Below, piece after piece: positions 1-5,984 of a stretch of 6,035 bases of DNA. Both the position numbers and the translations under genes were made by a program. The stretch comes from Desulfocapsa sp. (lineage in GTDB: Bacteria; Desulfobacterota; Desulfobulbia; Desulfobulbales; Desulfocapsaceae), in contig JAOZKX010000145.1 in the NCBI GenBank assembly GCA_029935135.1, positions 1-6,035 on the forward strand, read 5' to 3'. The notes under the pieces are model-generated. The model did not search any database. It had not been told where the DNA came from and saw nothing but the letters and a program-made list of their open reading frames with translations. Position 1 is the first letter of the stretch, and each line of letters begins with the position of its first letter.

Positions 1-1359
1 CCTCTTGTTCGCCAGCGTCTTGTCCTGGTTGGACAGGCCCTGTCCGGAACCATGGGGGAAAATGGACCGCATATTGGTTCCATTCAGATTATCCTGCTGC
101 CCTCTGAAGAGCGGGGAGTCCATTCCAATGACCTGATGATTGAATGGGAAAAAGAGGTGGGGGCCATTCCGGGTACAAAAAGCCTTACCTTTGAGGGGAT
201 GCAGGCGGGACCATCCGGAGCTGAAATAGAGGTGTGGCTGCAGGGACACCATATGGATGATCTCATTGATGTGTCTGAGAAGCTGGAGGAGGCGTTAAAA
301 GAGTACGAGGGGGTCTATCAGATCCGTTCCGATTATGCGCAGGGGAAAAATGAGCTACAGCTGCGTCTGAAACCTGAAGCCACAACCCTTGGCATCACAG
401 TGGAAGATCTGGCCCGACAGGTCAATGCTGGATTTTATGGACGGGAGGCATTTCGGCTGCAGCGGGGCAGTGATGATATTCGGGTCAAGGTCCGTTATCC
501 GGCCGATGAGCGAACGCGTATCTCAGATTTTGAAAAAGTATATATCCGTACCGCGGACGGCAGGGAGGTTCCACTGCTTTCTGTGGCCAATGTCAGTTTT
601 GCACCCGGCTATTCCACCATTACCCGAACAGATGGAATGCGACGGATAGTGGTTACTGCCGAGGTGAACAGTCGTAAGGCAAATGCTGGAGAGATCTTTG
701 CGCAGCTGTCGCAAACGACATTTCGTGACCTGAAAAAGCAGTACTCTGATGTACATCTTTCCATGCAGGGCTCCAAGAAAAACACCAGAGAGTCTTTTGC
801 CTCATTAAAAATTGGTTTTCCCATTGCCCTGGTGGGAATTTTTGTCATCATTGCGACTATTTTCCGTTCCTATATTCAGCCATTTATTATTCTTTTCACA
901 ATACCGTTTGGAATTATCGGGGCCATTGCCGGTCATTTGCTCCTTGGCTATAATCTCTCCATGATGTCTGTTTTTGGAATGGTGGCGCTGTCCGGGGTGG
1001 TGATCAATGATGCCATTGTTCTTATTGAACGGGTGAATGGAAATCTGACGCAGGGAATGACGCTCTTTGAGGCAATTATTCAGGGTGCTGCCAGGAGGTT
1101 CCGGGCGATTTTTCTCACATCGATCAGTACCATTGGTGGCCTGACCCCGCTGATTATTGAGACCGATATGCAGGCAAGGTTTTTGATCCCCATGGCACTC
1201 TCGGTGGCTGGTGGAGTGGCCTTTGCCACAGGCCTGACCCTGATTCTTATCCCCAGTCTGCTGGTTATTGTCAATGATCTGCGCAGAGTGGCGGTGAAAG
1301 GCGTGACCGGGGTGTGGCCCACGCGTGAGGATGTGGAACCAAGGGTTATAAAGGAGTAG
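1..1359 (+). CDS. RND-family efflux transporter permease (HAE1/AcrB-like), C-terminal part, 5' truncated by window edge
   Basis: The frame is open from base 1 through the ATG at 52 to TAG at 1357-1359, so that ATG is internal and the gene begins upstream. About 452 codons are visible, roughly the last 40-45% of a family member of about 1000-1050 residues. The first ~250 residues are the periplasmic porter and docking region after TM7 (GSIQIILLPSEER early; LGITVEDLARQVNAGFYG in the middle). Five hydrophobic segments then match TM8-TM12, at about nt 805-876, 883-945, 958-1032, 1102-1158 and 1180-1272. Signature stretches are GMVALSGVVINDAIVLIE in TM10 and RRFRAIFLTSISTIGGLTPL leading into TM11. 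The family are proton-driven inner-membrane pumps working with a periplasmic adaptor and an outer-membrane channel; the TolC-type gene next door fits. The TM4 proton-relay aspartates lie outside the window and cannot be checked. Substrate is unknown; the soluble-compound (HAE1) class is favoured over the metal (CusA) class by overall motif style only. Confidence 0.93.
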   Translation, partial: PLVRQRLVLVGQALSGTMGENGPHIGSIQIILLPSEERGVHSNDLMIEWEKEVGAIPGTKSLTFEGMQAGPSGAEIEVWLQGHHMDDLIDVSEKLEEALKEYEGVYQIRSDYAQGKNELQLRLKPEATTLGITVEDLARQVNAGFYGREAFRLQRGSDDIRVKVRYPADERTRISDFEKVYIRTADGREVPLLSVANVSFAPGYSTITRTDGMRRIVVTAEVNSRKANAGEIFAQLSQTTFRDLKKQYSDVHLSMQGSKKNTRESFASLKIGFPIALVGIFVIIATIFRSYIQPFIILFTIPFGIIGAIAGHLLLGYNLSMMSVFGMVALSGVVINDAIVLIERVNGNLTQGMTLFEAIIQGAARRFRAIFLTSISTIGGLTPLIIETDMQARFLIPMALSVAGGVAFATGLTLILIPSLLVIVNDLRRVAVKGVTGVWPTREDVEPRVIKE

Positions 1360-1386
1360 CTGACAATGTGGATATTTTTCTATGCT

Positions 1387-1394
1387 GAGGAGAG
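1387..1394 (+). promoter_or_regulatory. Ribosome binding site for the TolC-family gene (GAGGAGAG)
   Basis: GAGGAG lies 9 nt before the ATG at 1402 and favours that start. A competing AAGGAG at 1351-1356, overlapping the last codons of the RND gene, sits 9 nt before an in-frame ATG at 1366. The downstream pair is preferred because it gives a normal signal peptide without a 12-residue extension containing two acidic residues. Confidence 0.55.
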
Positions 1395-1401
1395 ATGTGT
1401 G

Positions 1402-2799
1402 ATGAAAGTGAATCGTTTAGTGCCGTATTTCCCAAAAGCTGTCACTCAGTTCATTTTGGGGCTGCTGCTTGTTTTTTGTCTGCCTCTTTCTCCTGTGGCT
1501 GCACCCATTGATGAAATCAAGGTTCTGGATCTTGCAACAGCTCAGAAAATTGGCCTTGCCGAAAATCCTGGACTGGCTGCTGCTGCTGAACGGGTGGAGC
1601 AGGCCCGTCAGCGAATTTCACAGGCACAGGCTCTGTACTGGCCGACGATTAATGCCAGGGGGGCTGCAGCAGGCAGCAGGATGTCTGCCAATGATGCTGC
1701 GACACAGTCCCTGTTAATGGGTGGGACAGATGTGGATAGGGACAGTGAAAAGTATCTACTGGCCCTGGATGGTTCCTGGTTGCTATTTGACGGCTTCTCG
1801 CGGAAGTTTTCCAATCTGATTGCCGAATATGGCGAGCAGGAAAGCGAGCAGGCAAGGCGTGATGGACAGAGGCAACTTTTGCTCTTTATTGCCCAAAGCT
1901 ACTACGGTGCGCAACTGGCCCTCTATAACAAGACCATTGCCAAGGCGGATTTTGACTTTAACTCCAGACAGATGGAGGAGGCGCAGCTGAGTATGGATGC
2001 CGGAGCCGGATCTCTCTCCGCTGTGCTTAATTTTCAAGTACAGATGAATAACGCTAGTACCGATATGCTGTTGGCAGAACGGGATTATGATCTCAGCATG
2101 TACGGCCTGGCAGTGCTTCTTGGTACCAAAAGCGGACAGATGCCGACCGATCTTGTGCTTGCTCAAGTGGGTATGGTGGAGAAGGAGGCGTTTTGGCAGA
2201 TGCCCAGAGAACAGCTACTGCAGGCGGCAGGGGAGTATCGTCCGGACCTGCTGCGTCAGGAATTGAGTGTGCAGCGTGCAGACTCGACTGTGGGCATGAA
2301 TCGGGCGGCATATTATCCCCGGCTCTCTGTTAATGGAGCCGTCGATGGGAAACGCTATGATGACACCTCTTTTGAGGGGGATGATTTTGGCTCTACGGTC
2401 TCATTGAACCTGTCCTATAATTTATTTAACGGTGGTGGGGATCGGGCTCGTATTGCAGAAGCCAAGGCCGCAAAAAGGGAAGAGGCACGCACCCTGGAGC
2501 AGCAGAAAAACCAAGTGACCAGTGATGTGCAGCAGGCCATCACCAAACTGGAACAATCCCAGGCCCAACTTCTGCTGCAGCGCTCTTCGGTGAAGCTTGT
2601 GGAGCAGAGCCGGGATCTTGTGCAGGAGGGATATAAAATGGGTCAGGAATCCCTGGCCCGTTTTAATGAGGTGCAGCGCGATCTTGTTCGCACTCAATCC
2701 CGACTGGCACTCTCTTTGATCAGTCTCTATACAAACAGAGAGAATCTAAAGAGTGCTACGGGCGAAAATCTGATTCCCCATTTGTCTGGAGAAAAATAG
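1402..2799 (+). CDS. TolC-family outer-membrane efflux protein
   Basis: This is the outer-membrane channel component of a tripartite efflux or type I export system; family members form trimeric beta-barrels with a long periplasmic alpha-helical tunnel. From ATG 1402 it is 465 residues, normal for the family. An N-terminal signal peptide is visible: basic start MKVNR, hydrophobic core about residues 14-31, probable cleavage near residues 33-34. C26 is not in a good lipobox, so it is probably not a lipoprotein. Two related halves follow, about residues 42-240 and 263-455, each with long heptad-like helices. The paired strand motifs WLLFDGF (126-132) and YNLFNGG (339-345) and the RPDL motif (280-283) are typical of outer-membrane efflux proteins. 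It lies just after the RND gene on the same strand, so the two are read as one operon. An alternative start at 1366 would add 12 residues. No terminator is visible after the stop. Substrate cannot be inferred. Confidence 0.92.
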   Translation: MKVNRLVPYFPKAVTQFILGLLLVFCLPLSPVAAPIDEIKVLDLATAQKIGLAENPGLAAAAERVEQARQRISQAQALYWPTINARGAAAGSRMSANDAATQSLLMGGTDVDRDSEKYLLALDGSWLLFDGFSRKFSNLIAEYGEQESEQARRDGQRQLLLFIAQSYYGAQLALYNKTIAKADFDFNSRQMEEAQLSMDAGAGSLSAVLNFQVQMNNASTDMLLAERDYDLSMYGLAVLLGTKSGQMPTDLVLAQVGMVEKEAFWQMPREQLLQAAGEYRPDLLRQELSVQRADSTVGMNRAAYYPRLSVNGAVDGKRYDDTSFEGDDFGSTVSLNLSYNLFNGGGDRARIAEAKAAKREEARTLEQQKNQVTSDVQQAITKLEQSQAQLLLQRSSVKLVEQSRDLVQEGYKMGQESLARFNEVQRDLVRTQSRLALSLISLYTNRENLKSATGENLIPHLSGEK

Positions 2800-2804
2800 G
2801 CGTG

Positions 2805-5051
2805 TTATCGGCGGCGGCCTCCACCGCCTCCACCGCGACGGGCGCCGCCGCTGCTGCGGTGCGACCCGCCACTAGGTTTGCTGTAACTCTTTGTTCTTTC
2901 TGTGGCCCGCTGTCTTGAGTATTGCTGCCGATCAATGGACGACGATCGGTTATAGCCGGAGCTTTTCTGCACAGTGGAGCGGGCCGGGGTTGTTTTAGCC
3001 GGAGTCGCTTTATTCTGCCACTGCCCCTGATTATGTTGCTGCCATTGTCCATTGTTATTGCGCAGCACATTTCCTTTTGTATCCGTCAGGACATTGTTGG
3101 GCCGACTCTGTTTATTTACATTTGTCGCCTTATTCCGCATATCATTACTACTCAGCTGTCCTGTGGAACCACGATTTATTGCCGCCCTGTTTTGCATATT
3201 CTGCCTGTTGGCAGCAGTAAGTGATCGGGAGTTAATGCTGTTATGTACAGTGGCTCGCTGGCCGCTTCTCCTATAGAGATTATTGCGATTGGAGACATTG
3301 TTAAAACTACGATTGTTGTTAATCGTGAGATGATTAATATTGACCTGCCGATAGGATGGTCTGTATCCTCTGGGGCCCCAGCAATGGCGTCCGCCCCAAT
3401 ATCGGCCATGGTAGCCGCCGCCAGTATAAAAACCAAAACGGAATGGTCCTGAACTCCAGCTCAGGCCAAATCCCCATCCTGTCCATGGGTTATAGGAAAC
3501 ACTGAAACCCCATGTTGCAGGGCGCGGGTAGTAGTAATATGGGGTGACCCAGGGGTTGTAGTACCAGCCTGTGCCATAGACAATAGTAGGTCCATAGATA
3601 TAACTTCCGACATATCCGGGGGTATAACCCACATAGACCACTTCCGGTGTGGAGTCATATACATAGACATACTTGGTATTATACACCGGGCTGGATGGTG
3701 GTATTTTATCGATTCCCGGAGGCGCACGATCCGACACATCCCAGGGGCCTGTGGCAGAGCTTGCGATATACCAGACGGCATCCTTAACCAGGTAGAATTC
3801 GTTGCCTGTCTTCAACACGGTTTCTGAACAGTTCACTGCAAACTGGAGATCCGTTCCCGTAATAGCCTTAAAATCCGGTTTGCCGTCGTAGACAACCTGA
3901 ATGTCCACAATGCCCCGTTTCACCTCTGCTGTCTGCGGTATCTGAGCATCCATTACCGCCTCTTTTGCCTCATCTGTACCGGCAATAGAGGCCCTTACAT
4001 CGGCATATTTTGAATCTTTTGCAATGTCTGCAAAGGTCAGCGGCAGTTTGTCAGAAGCAACATAATGCCAGGAGGAAGTCATGGAAGATGCTTTATACCA
4101 GCGCCCAGAAATGATGAGGAAATATTTTTGGCTCTTCACATCCATAAATACAGTGGAATCCGTATTGCTCATGACCAGAAGATCATCTGTCAGGGGCTGA
4201 AACTCTGCCTTGCCGGAAGAAACAATAAGTTCCGTTGGTTTATGGGCCACCACAATGGCTGGAGCATTCGCGGCAGTGATAACGGTGTCGGATTTTTCGC
4301 CCGTATCATCCTCGTATTGACTTGCCTGGCTGGCCACCATCTGTACCAGTGCCGCAGGTGGATTGTCGGTGAAGGTCCAGGGACCATCAGATTTCCGGGC
4401 AGTGTACCAGACCTTTTCGGCGGCATTAAGGTACCAGTCCCCGCCCTTCTCTGCAAAAAAGAGGGGATAGGGGGTATTGGCCACGGCCTGATAGTCACTG
4501 TTTTCAATCTTCTTCAACATTACCTTGCCGTCAATATTGATCAGCAGGGCAGGTTTGTCCATGTAGATGATTTCGGGAGGGGTATTTTTCAGGTCTGCCG
4601 CCTGTTTCTGCTCCTGCTCAACGGCAGCCAGGGCCGTGGTCAGTTCATCGAGAGATGATGTCAAGTTCCCCTCTTTTACACCCTGCTCAACGGCCTGTGT
4701 AAACTCTTCTCCCAGTTGTTTATTTTCCTTGGGAAAACGCGTATCAGTGATACTCAGCGTTTTATAATAGACCGTACGCTTCTCCCGATCAATTTGCACC
4801 TGAGCGGTAAACCAGGCGGCACCAAAGACTGGAGATTCATTGTTTTGCCCATGATAGGCAATTGCCATCCTGGCCTTGAGAGTATTGCCTTCAAGGGATT
4901 CAATCTGGGGTTGATAGATGGTAATGGAACCGGCGGAGACCTTCACATCCCGTGGCCACTTTCCCAGTTCCTCGGAGTAGAGCTGGGGACTGAGCAGCAG
5001 AGAGAAGAGAAAAGCGAGAAGTGACAAGCAAAACATTTTGGAATTCAGCAT
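2805..5051 (-). CDS. Exported repeat protein with three WY...GPW modules, Tyr/Trp-rich belt and Gly/Arg tail; function unknown
   Basis: This 748-residue protein resembles what databases often call 'carbohydrate-binding family V/XII' hypothetical proteins; that is my recollection of family style, and no sugar binding is shown. A signal peptide is clear (basic start, hydrophobic residues 7-20, probable cleavage after LYS at 26). The N-terminal domain (about 30-150) begins KWPRDVKVSAGSITIYQPQ and ends in a short helical stretch. Three related modules follow, starting with Pro at about 167, 272 and 392, each closing with WY and then W exactly 10 residues later (W215/W225, W318/W328, W427/W437). 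Residues 457-560 are very rich in Tyr, Trp, Gly and Pro. From about 570 the protein is Asn/Gln/Arg/Ser low complexity, with GQWQQ and GQWQN copies near 668-679, ending in GGGGGGRRR. The ATG has AGGTG 5 nt upstream. It lies 36 bp after the DUF202 gene, so co-transcription is likely. A periplasmic or surface structural/binding role is inference only. Confidence 0.85.
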   Translation of the reverse strand: MLNSKMFCLSLLAFLFSLLLSPQLYSEELGKWPRDVKVSAGSITIYQPQIESLEGNTLKARMAIAYHGQNNESPVFGAAWFTAQVQIDREKRTVYYKTLSITDTRFPKENKQLGEEFTQAVEQGVKEGNLTSSLDELTTALAAVEQEQKQAADLKNTPPEIIYMDKPALLINIDGKVMLKKIENSDYQAVANTPYPLFFAEKGGDWYLNAAEKVWYTARKSDGPWTFTDNPPAALVQMVASQASQYEDDTGEKSDTVITAANAPAIVVAHKPTELIVSSGKAEFQPLTDDLLVMSNTDSTVFMDVKSQKYFLIISGRWYKASSMTSSWHYVASDKLPLTFADIAKDSKYADVRASIAGTDEAKEAVMDAQIPQTAEVKRGIVDIQVVYDGKPDFKAITGTDLQFAVNCSETVLKTGNEFYLVKDAVWYIASSATGPWDVSDRAPPGIDKIPPSSPVYNTKYVYVYDSTPEVVYVGYTPGYVGSYIYGPTIVYGTGWYYNPWVTPYYYYPRPATWGFSVSYNPWTGWGFGLSWSSGPFRFGFYTGGGYHGRYWGGRHCWGPRGYRPSYRQVNINHLTINNNRSFNNVSNRNNLYRRSGQRATVHNSINSRSLTAANRQNMQNRAAINRGSTGQLSSNDMRNKATNVNKQSRPNNVLTDTKGNVLRNNNGQWQQHNQGQWQNKATPAKTTPARSTVQKSSGYNRSSSIDRQQYSRQRATERTKSYSKPSGGSHRSSGGARRGGGGGGRRR
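2818..2835. repeat. Two tandem 9-bp units (CCTCCACCG) in the Gly/Arg tail codons of the minus-strand gene
   Basis: CCTCCACCG occurs at 2818-2826 and again at 2827-2835 within an unusually GC-rich stretch, about 2808-2870. On the minus strand this encodes part of the Gly/Arg-rich C-terminus. It is probably a simple-sequence expansion that could vary in copy number between strains without shifting frame. Confidence 0.5.
3732..4553 (-). repeat. Three divergent ~50-60-residue protein repeats (WYxA...GPW modules)
   Basis: Within the exported protein, residues about 167-226, 272-330 and 392-440 share a pattern: Pro, a hydrophobic strand (PALLINIDGK; PTELIVSSGK; PDFKAITGT), a middle strand (NTPYPLFF; NTDSTVFM; shortened in unit 3), then YL or YF, WY, and W 10 residues later. 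Units 1 and 3 keep GPW; unit 2 has SSW. The distance from Pro to WY is 48, 46 and 35 residues, so the third unit is shortened. The repeats are divergent at the DNA level, pointing to old duplication. Confidence 0.6.
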
Positions 5052-5056
5052 AATAG

Positions 5057-5061
5057 CACCT
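5057..5061 (-). promoter_or_regulatory. Ribosome binding site of the exported repeat protein (AGGTG)
   Basis: AGGTG on the minus strand ends 5 nt before the ATG at 5051-5049. It supports the first ATG over the second in-frame ATG at codon 6. Confidence 0.5.
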
Positions 5062-5087
5062 GTTAAGGATATAAAAATATAGTGTGA

Positions 5088-5420
5088 TCAGTCTATATAC
5101 TCTGCAATTTCTTCGTACCTGGATTTAATGGTATGGATCAGGGCATCATTGTGACGCAGACGGCGAATGGCGTGGCTGATCAGGTACAGACCCAGGACGA
5201 CTAAAAAAGAAAGCAGGATTGCCAATGGAATAAGAAACGAGAGGACTTCCACAGCCTCATAATATTTGGAAGTGGCGATTAGTAAACTCAGCACGGAAAG
5301 GGGCAGGGCCAGAACCGCTATTCCTGTGCGCATCAGGGCAAGGGAGGTGCGTTTCTCGGCAAGCAGCAGCTGTATGTCGGCTATTACTGTTGTAGTATTT
5401 TGAGTATTTTTTGTAGCCAT
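5088..5420 (-). CDS. DUF202 (YidH-like) small inner-membrane protein
   Basis: A 110-residue protein with a soluble N-terminus (about 1-26), a first membrane helix (about 31-50), a second (about 57-82) and a charged C-terminal tail (RRLRHNDALIHTIKSRYEEI). The stretch AEKRTSLALMRTGIAVLAL (21-39) carries the pattern of Arg-Thr, Leu-Ala and Arg-Thr-Gly entering the first helix that marks DUF202 proteins such as E. coli YidH. The family's biochemical role is not firmly known to me. The ATG at 5420 is the most upstream in-frame start, because TAA occurs three codons before it. Its ribosome binding site is poor: GAGTGG lies 12 nt upstream and falls inside a possible leader ORF. It is the first gene of a probable two-gene unit with the exported repeat protein 36 bp downstream. 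Confidence 0.78.
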   Translation of the reverse strand: MATKNTQNTTTVIADIQLLLAEKRTSLALMRTGIAVLALPLSVLSLLIATSKYYEAVEVLSFLIPLAILLSFLVVLGLYLISHAIRRLRHNDALIHTIKSRYEEIAEYID

Positions 5421-5429
5421 ATCCAGTTA

Positions 5430-5456
5430 CTACCACTCTTTTATAAAATTTAACAT
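5430..5456 (-). CDS. Possible 8-residue leader peptide upstream of the DUF202 gene
   Basis: On the minus strand, GAGGAA (5470-5465) lies 8 nt before an ATG that opens MLNFIKEW and stops at TAG, nine bases before the DUF202 ATG. The GAGTGG codons at its end are the only Shine-Dalgarno-like sequence near the DUF202 start, so ribosomes finishing the leader could re-initiate on DUF202. This may be chance: such short ORFs are common, and no attenuator hairpin is evident. Confidence 0.2.
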   Translation of the reverse strand: MLNFIKEW

Positions 5457-5499
5457 GATAATAATTCCTCGTCTTTCCATGTTACCTAAAAAGTGCTAA

Positions 5500-5796
5500 A
5501 GATTACAGGCAAAACTGCTCTGTAAATGGGAATATGAGAGGTTCTGCTTCCCGGTTGTATGGTGGACCCTGCAAATGAGACAGTATGTTAAGCTGTATTT
5601 TCAGTCAAAAGAAGACATAGAATGACAGATTGAGATTGATTTGCTGCTAAAAAAAGACAGGTTATCTGGGGTGGGCATGGCCGAGAAGGTTGCTTGTATT
5701 GAGGAAAAAGATCCTAATCTAAGCATCAAACTCACAATGTGAGTTGTTGCGCTTGCCCAGATCCTCCGATTACAGGCCTCGGCTTACCTGTTTTGA
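5500..5796 (+). pseudogene. Possible decayed coding frame, unidentified
   Basis: One plus-strand frame runs from 5500 to a TGA at 5794-5796 interrupted only by two TGA codons (5623-5625 and 5740-5742). It includes MRQYVKLYFQSKEDIE (from ATG 5575) and, after the first TGA, a stretch with LLLKKDRLSGVGMAEKV and IEEKDPNLSIKLTM that reads like real protein. I do not recognise a family. Ninety-nine codons with two internal stops is only mildly unusual by chance, so this is a weak call. No insertion-sequence ends were found around it. Confidence 0.18.
5729..5745. repeat. 17-bp perfect palindrome, 8-bp arms (AACTCACA-A-TGTGAGTT)
   Basis: The arms AACTCACA (5729-5736) and TGTGAGTT (5738-5745) are exact reverse complements around one central A. 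This is a plausible dimeric-regulator operator. The half-site order (TCACA then TGTGA) is the reverse of a CRP/FNR-type site, so CRP is not supported. It overlaps the second TGA of the possible decayed frame and lies about 180 bp before the marR-like promoter. Confidence 0.4.
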
Positions 5797-5923
5797 GAAA
5801 GTTGAAAATTTAGACATCATGAGTTGCATGAGAGTTTTAACAAGAGACATGGCACCAGATGTTGTTTTTTAAGACCGGTATTTCTCAGTCAGCCCATATG
5901 ATCCCCCGAATAGATACTTTTTA

Positions 5924-5952
5924 TTGACATCTCTTGTTCTTTGTGGAATTAG
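5924..5952 (+). promoter_or_regulatory. Predicted sigma70-type promoter of the marR-like gene
   Basis: A perfect -35 hexamer TTGACA (5924-5929) is followed after 17 bp by AATTAG (5947-5952), a poor -10 (3 of 6 consensus bases). An alternative -10 one base on is ATTAGT. AT-rich sequence (ACTTTTTATT) precedes the -35. Transcription would begin near 5959, giving a leader of about 24 nt. The weak -10 overlaps the left arm of the operator palindrome. Confidence 0.45.
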
Positions 5953-5984
5953 TTGCCTAGTTAACAATTAACGAGGCAACTAAT
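5948..5984. promoter_or_regulatory. 37-bp nested inverted repeat, probable autoregulatory MarR operator
   Basis: Perfect 11-bp outer arms ATTAGTTGCCT (5948-5958) and AGGCAACTAAT (5974-5984) enclose a second 5-bp inverted repeat GTTAA (5960-5964) and TTAAC (5968-5972) around CAA, with one A/G mismatch pair at 5959/5973. Equivalently, it is two copies in opposite orientation of a 14-bp pseudo-palindrome: GTTGCCTAGTTAAC on the plus strand and GTTGCCTCGTTAAT on the minus strand (12 of 14 identical). It covers the putative -10, the GAGG ribosome site (5973-5976) and the A and T of the ATG. Placement directly before a MarR-like gene suggests autorepression. An RNA hairpin hiding the ribosome site is an alternative or additional reading. 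Confidence 0.65.

Larger units (their letters stand above)
5421..5982. other. Divergent intergenic region between DUF202 gene (-) and marR-like gene (+)
   Basis: About 560 bp, AT-richer than the flanking genes, with no convincing full-length gene on either strand. It contains a possible 8-codon leader ORF next to the DUF202 gene, a weakly supported decayed frame (5500-5796), a 17-bp perfect palindrome (5729-5745), a 10-bp direct repeat GATTACAGGC (5501-5510 and 5768-5777), and the promoter and operator of the marR-like gene at its right end. I found no good -35/-10 pair for the minus-strand DUF202 unit. TATCAT (5460-5455) and TATAAA (5446-5441) are -10-like but lack a matching -35. Confidence 0.6.

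Noticed and set aside
1381..1500. Lipoprotein signal in the TolC-type protein (Cys at residue 26)
   Set aside because: The residues before the Cys (LVF) do not make a standard lipobox, and the hydrophobic core continues past it to a more usual Ala-rich cleavage region.
1783..2166. 127-codon minus-strand open frame inside the TolC-type gene
   Set aside because: It lies wholly within a clear TolC-family gene, shows no domain features and is explained as a shadow frame.
2808..2870. GC-rich stretch as a rho-independent terminator for the converging genes
   Set aside because: No stable hairpin followed by a T run on either strand; the composition is explained by Gly/Arg codons and a tandem 9-bp unit.
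4065..4658. 197-codon plus-strand open frame antisense to the exported repeat protein
   Set aside because: The opposing 748-codon frame has a signal peptide, internal repeats and a ribosome site. This frame has no recognisable domain and no good start context, and looks like a shadow.
5729..5745. CRP/FNR-type binding site
   Set aside because: The TCACA and TGTGA halves are in the opposite order and separated by one base instead of six, so the CRP consensus does not fit.
5772..5795. Hairpin ACAGG/CCTGT followed by TTT as a plus-strand terminator
   Set aside because: The stem is only 5 bp with a 9-base loop and the T run is short, and no convincing gene precedes it.
5770..5850. 26-codon minus-strand ORF in the intergenic region (starts MSLVKTLMQL)
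   Set aside because: No Shine-Dalgarno, no promoter and no recognisable features; its length is expected by chance.
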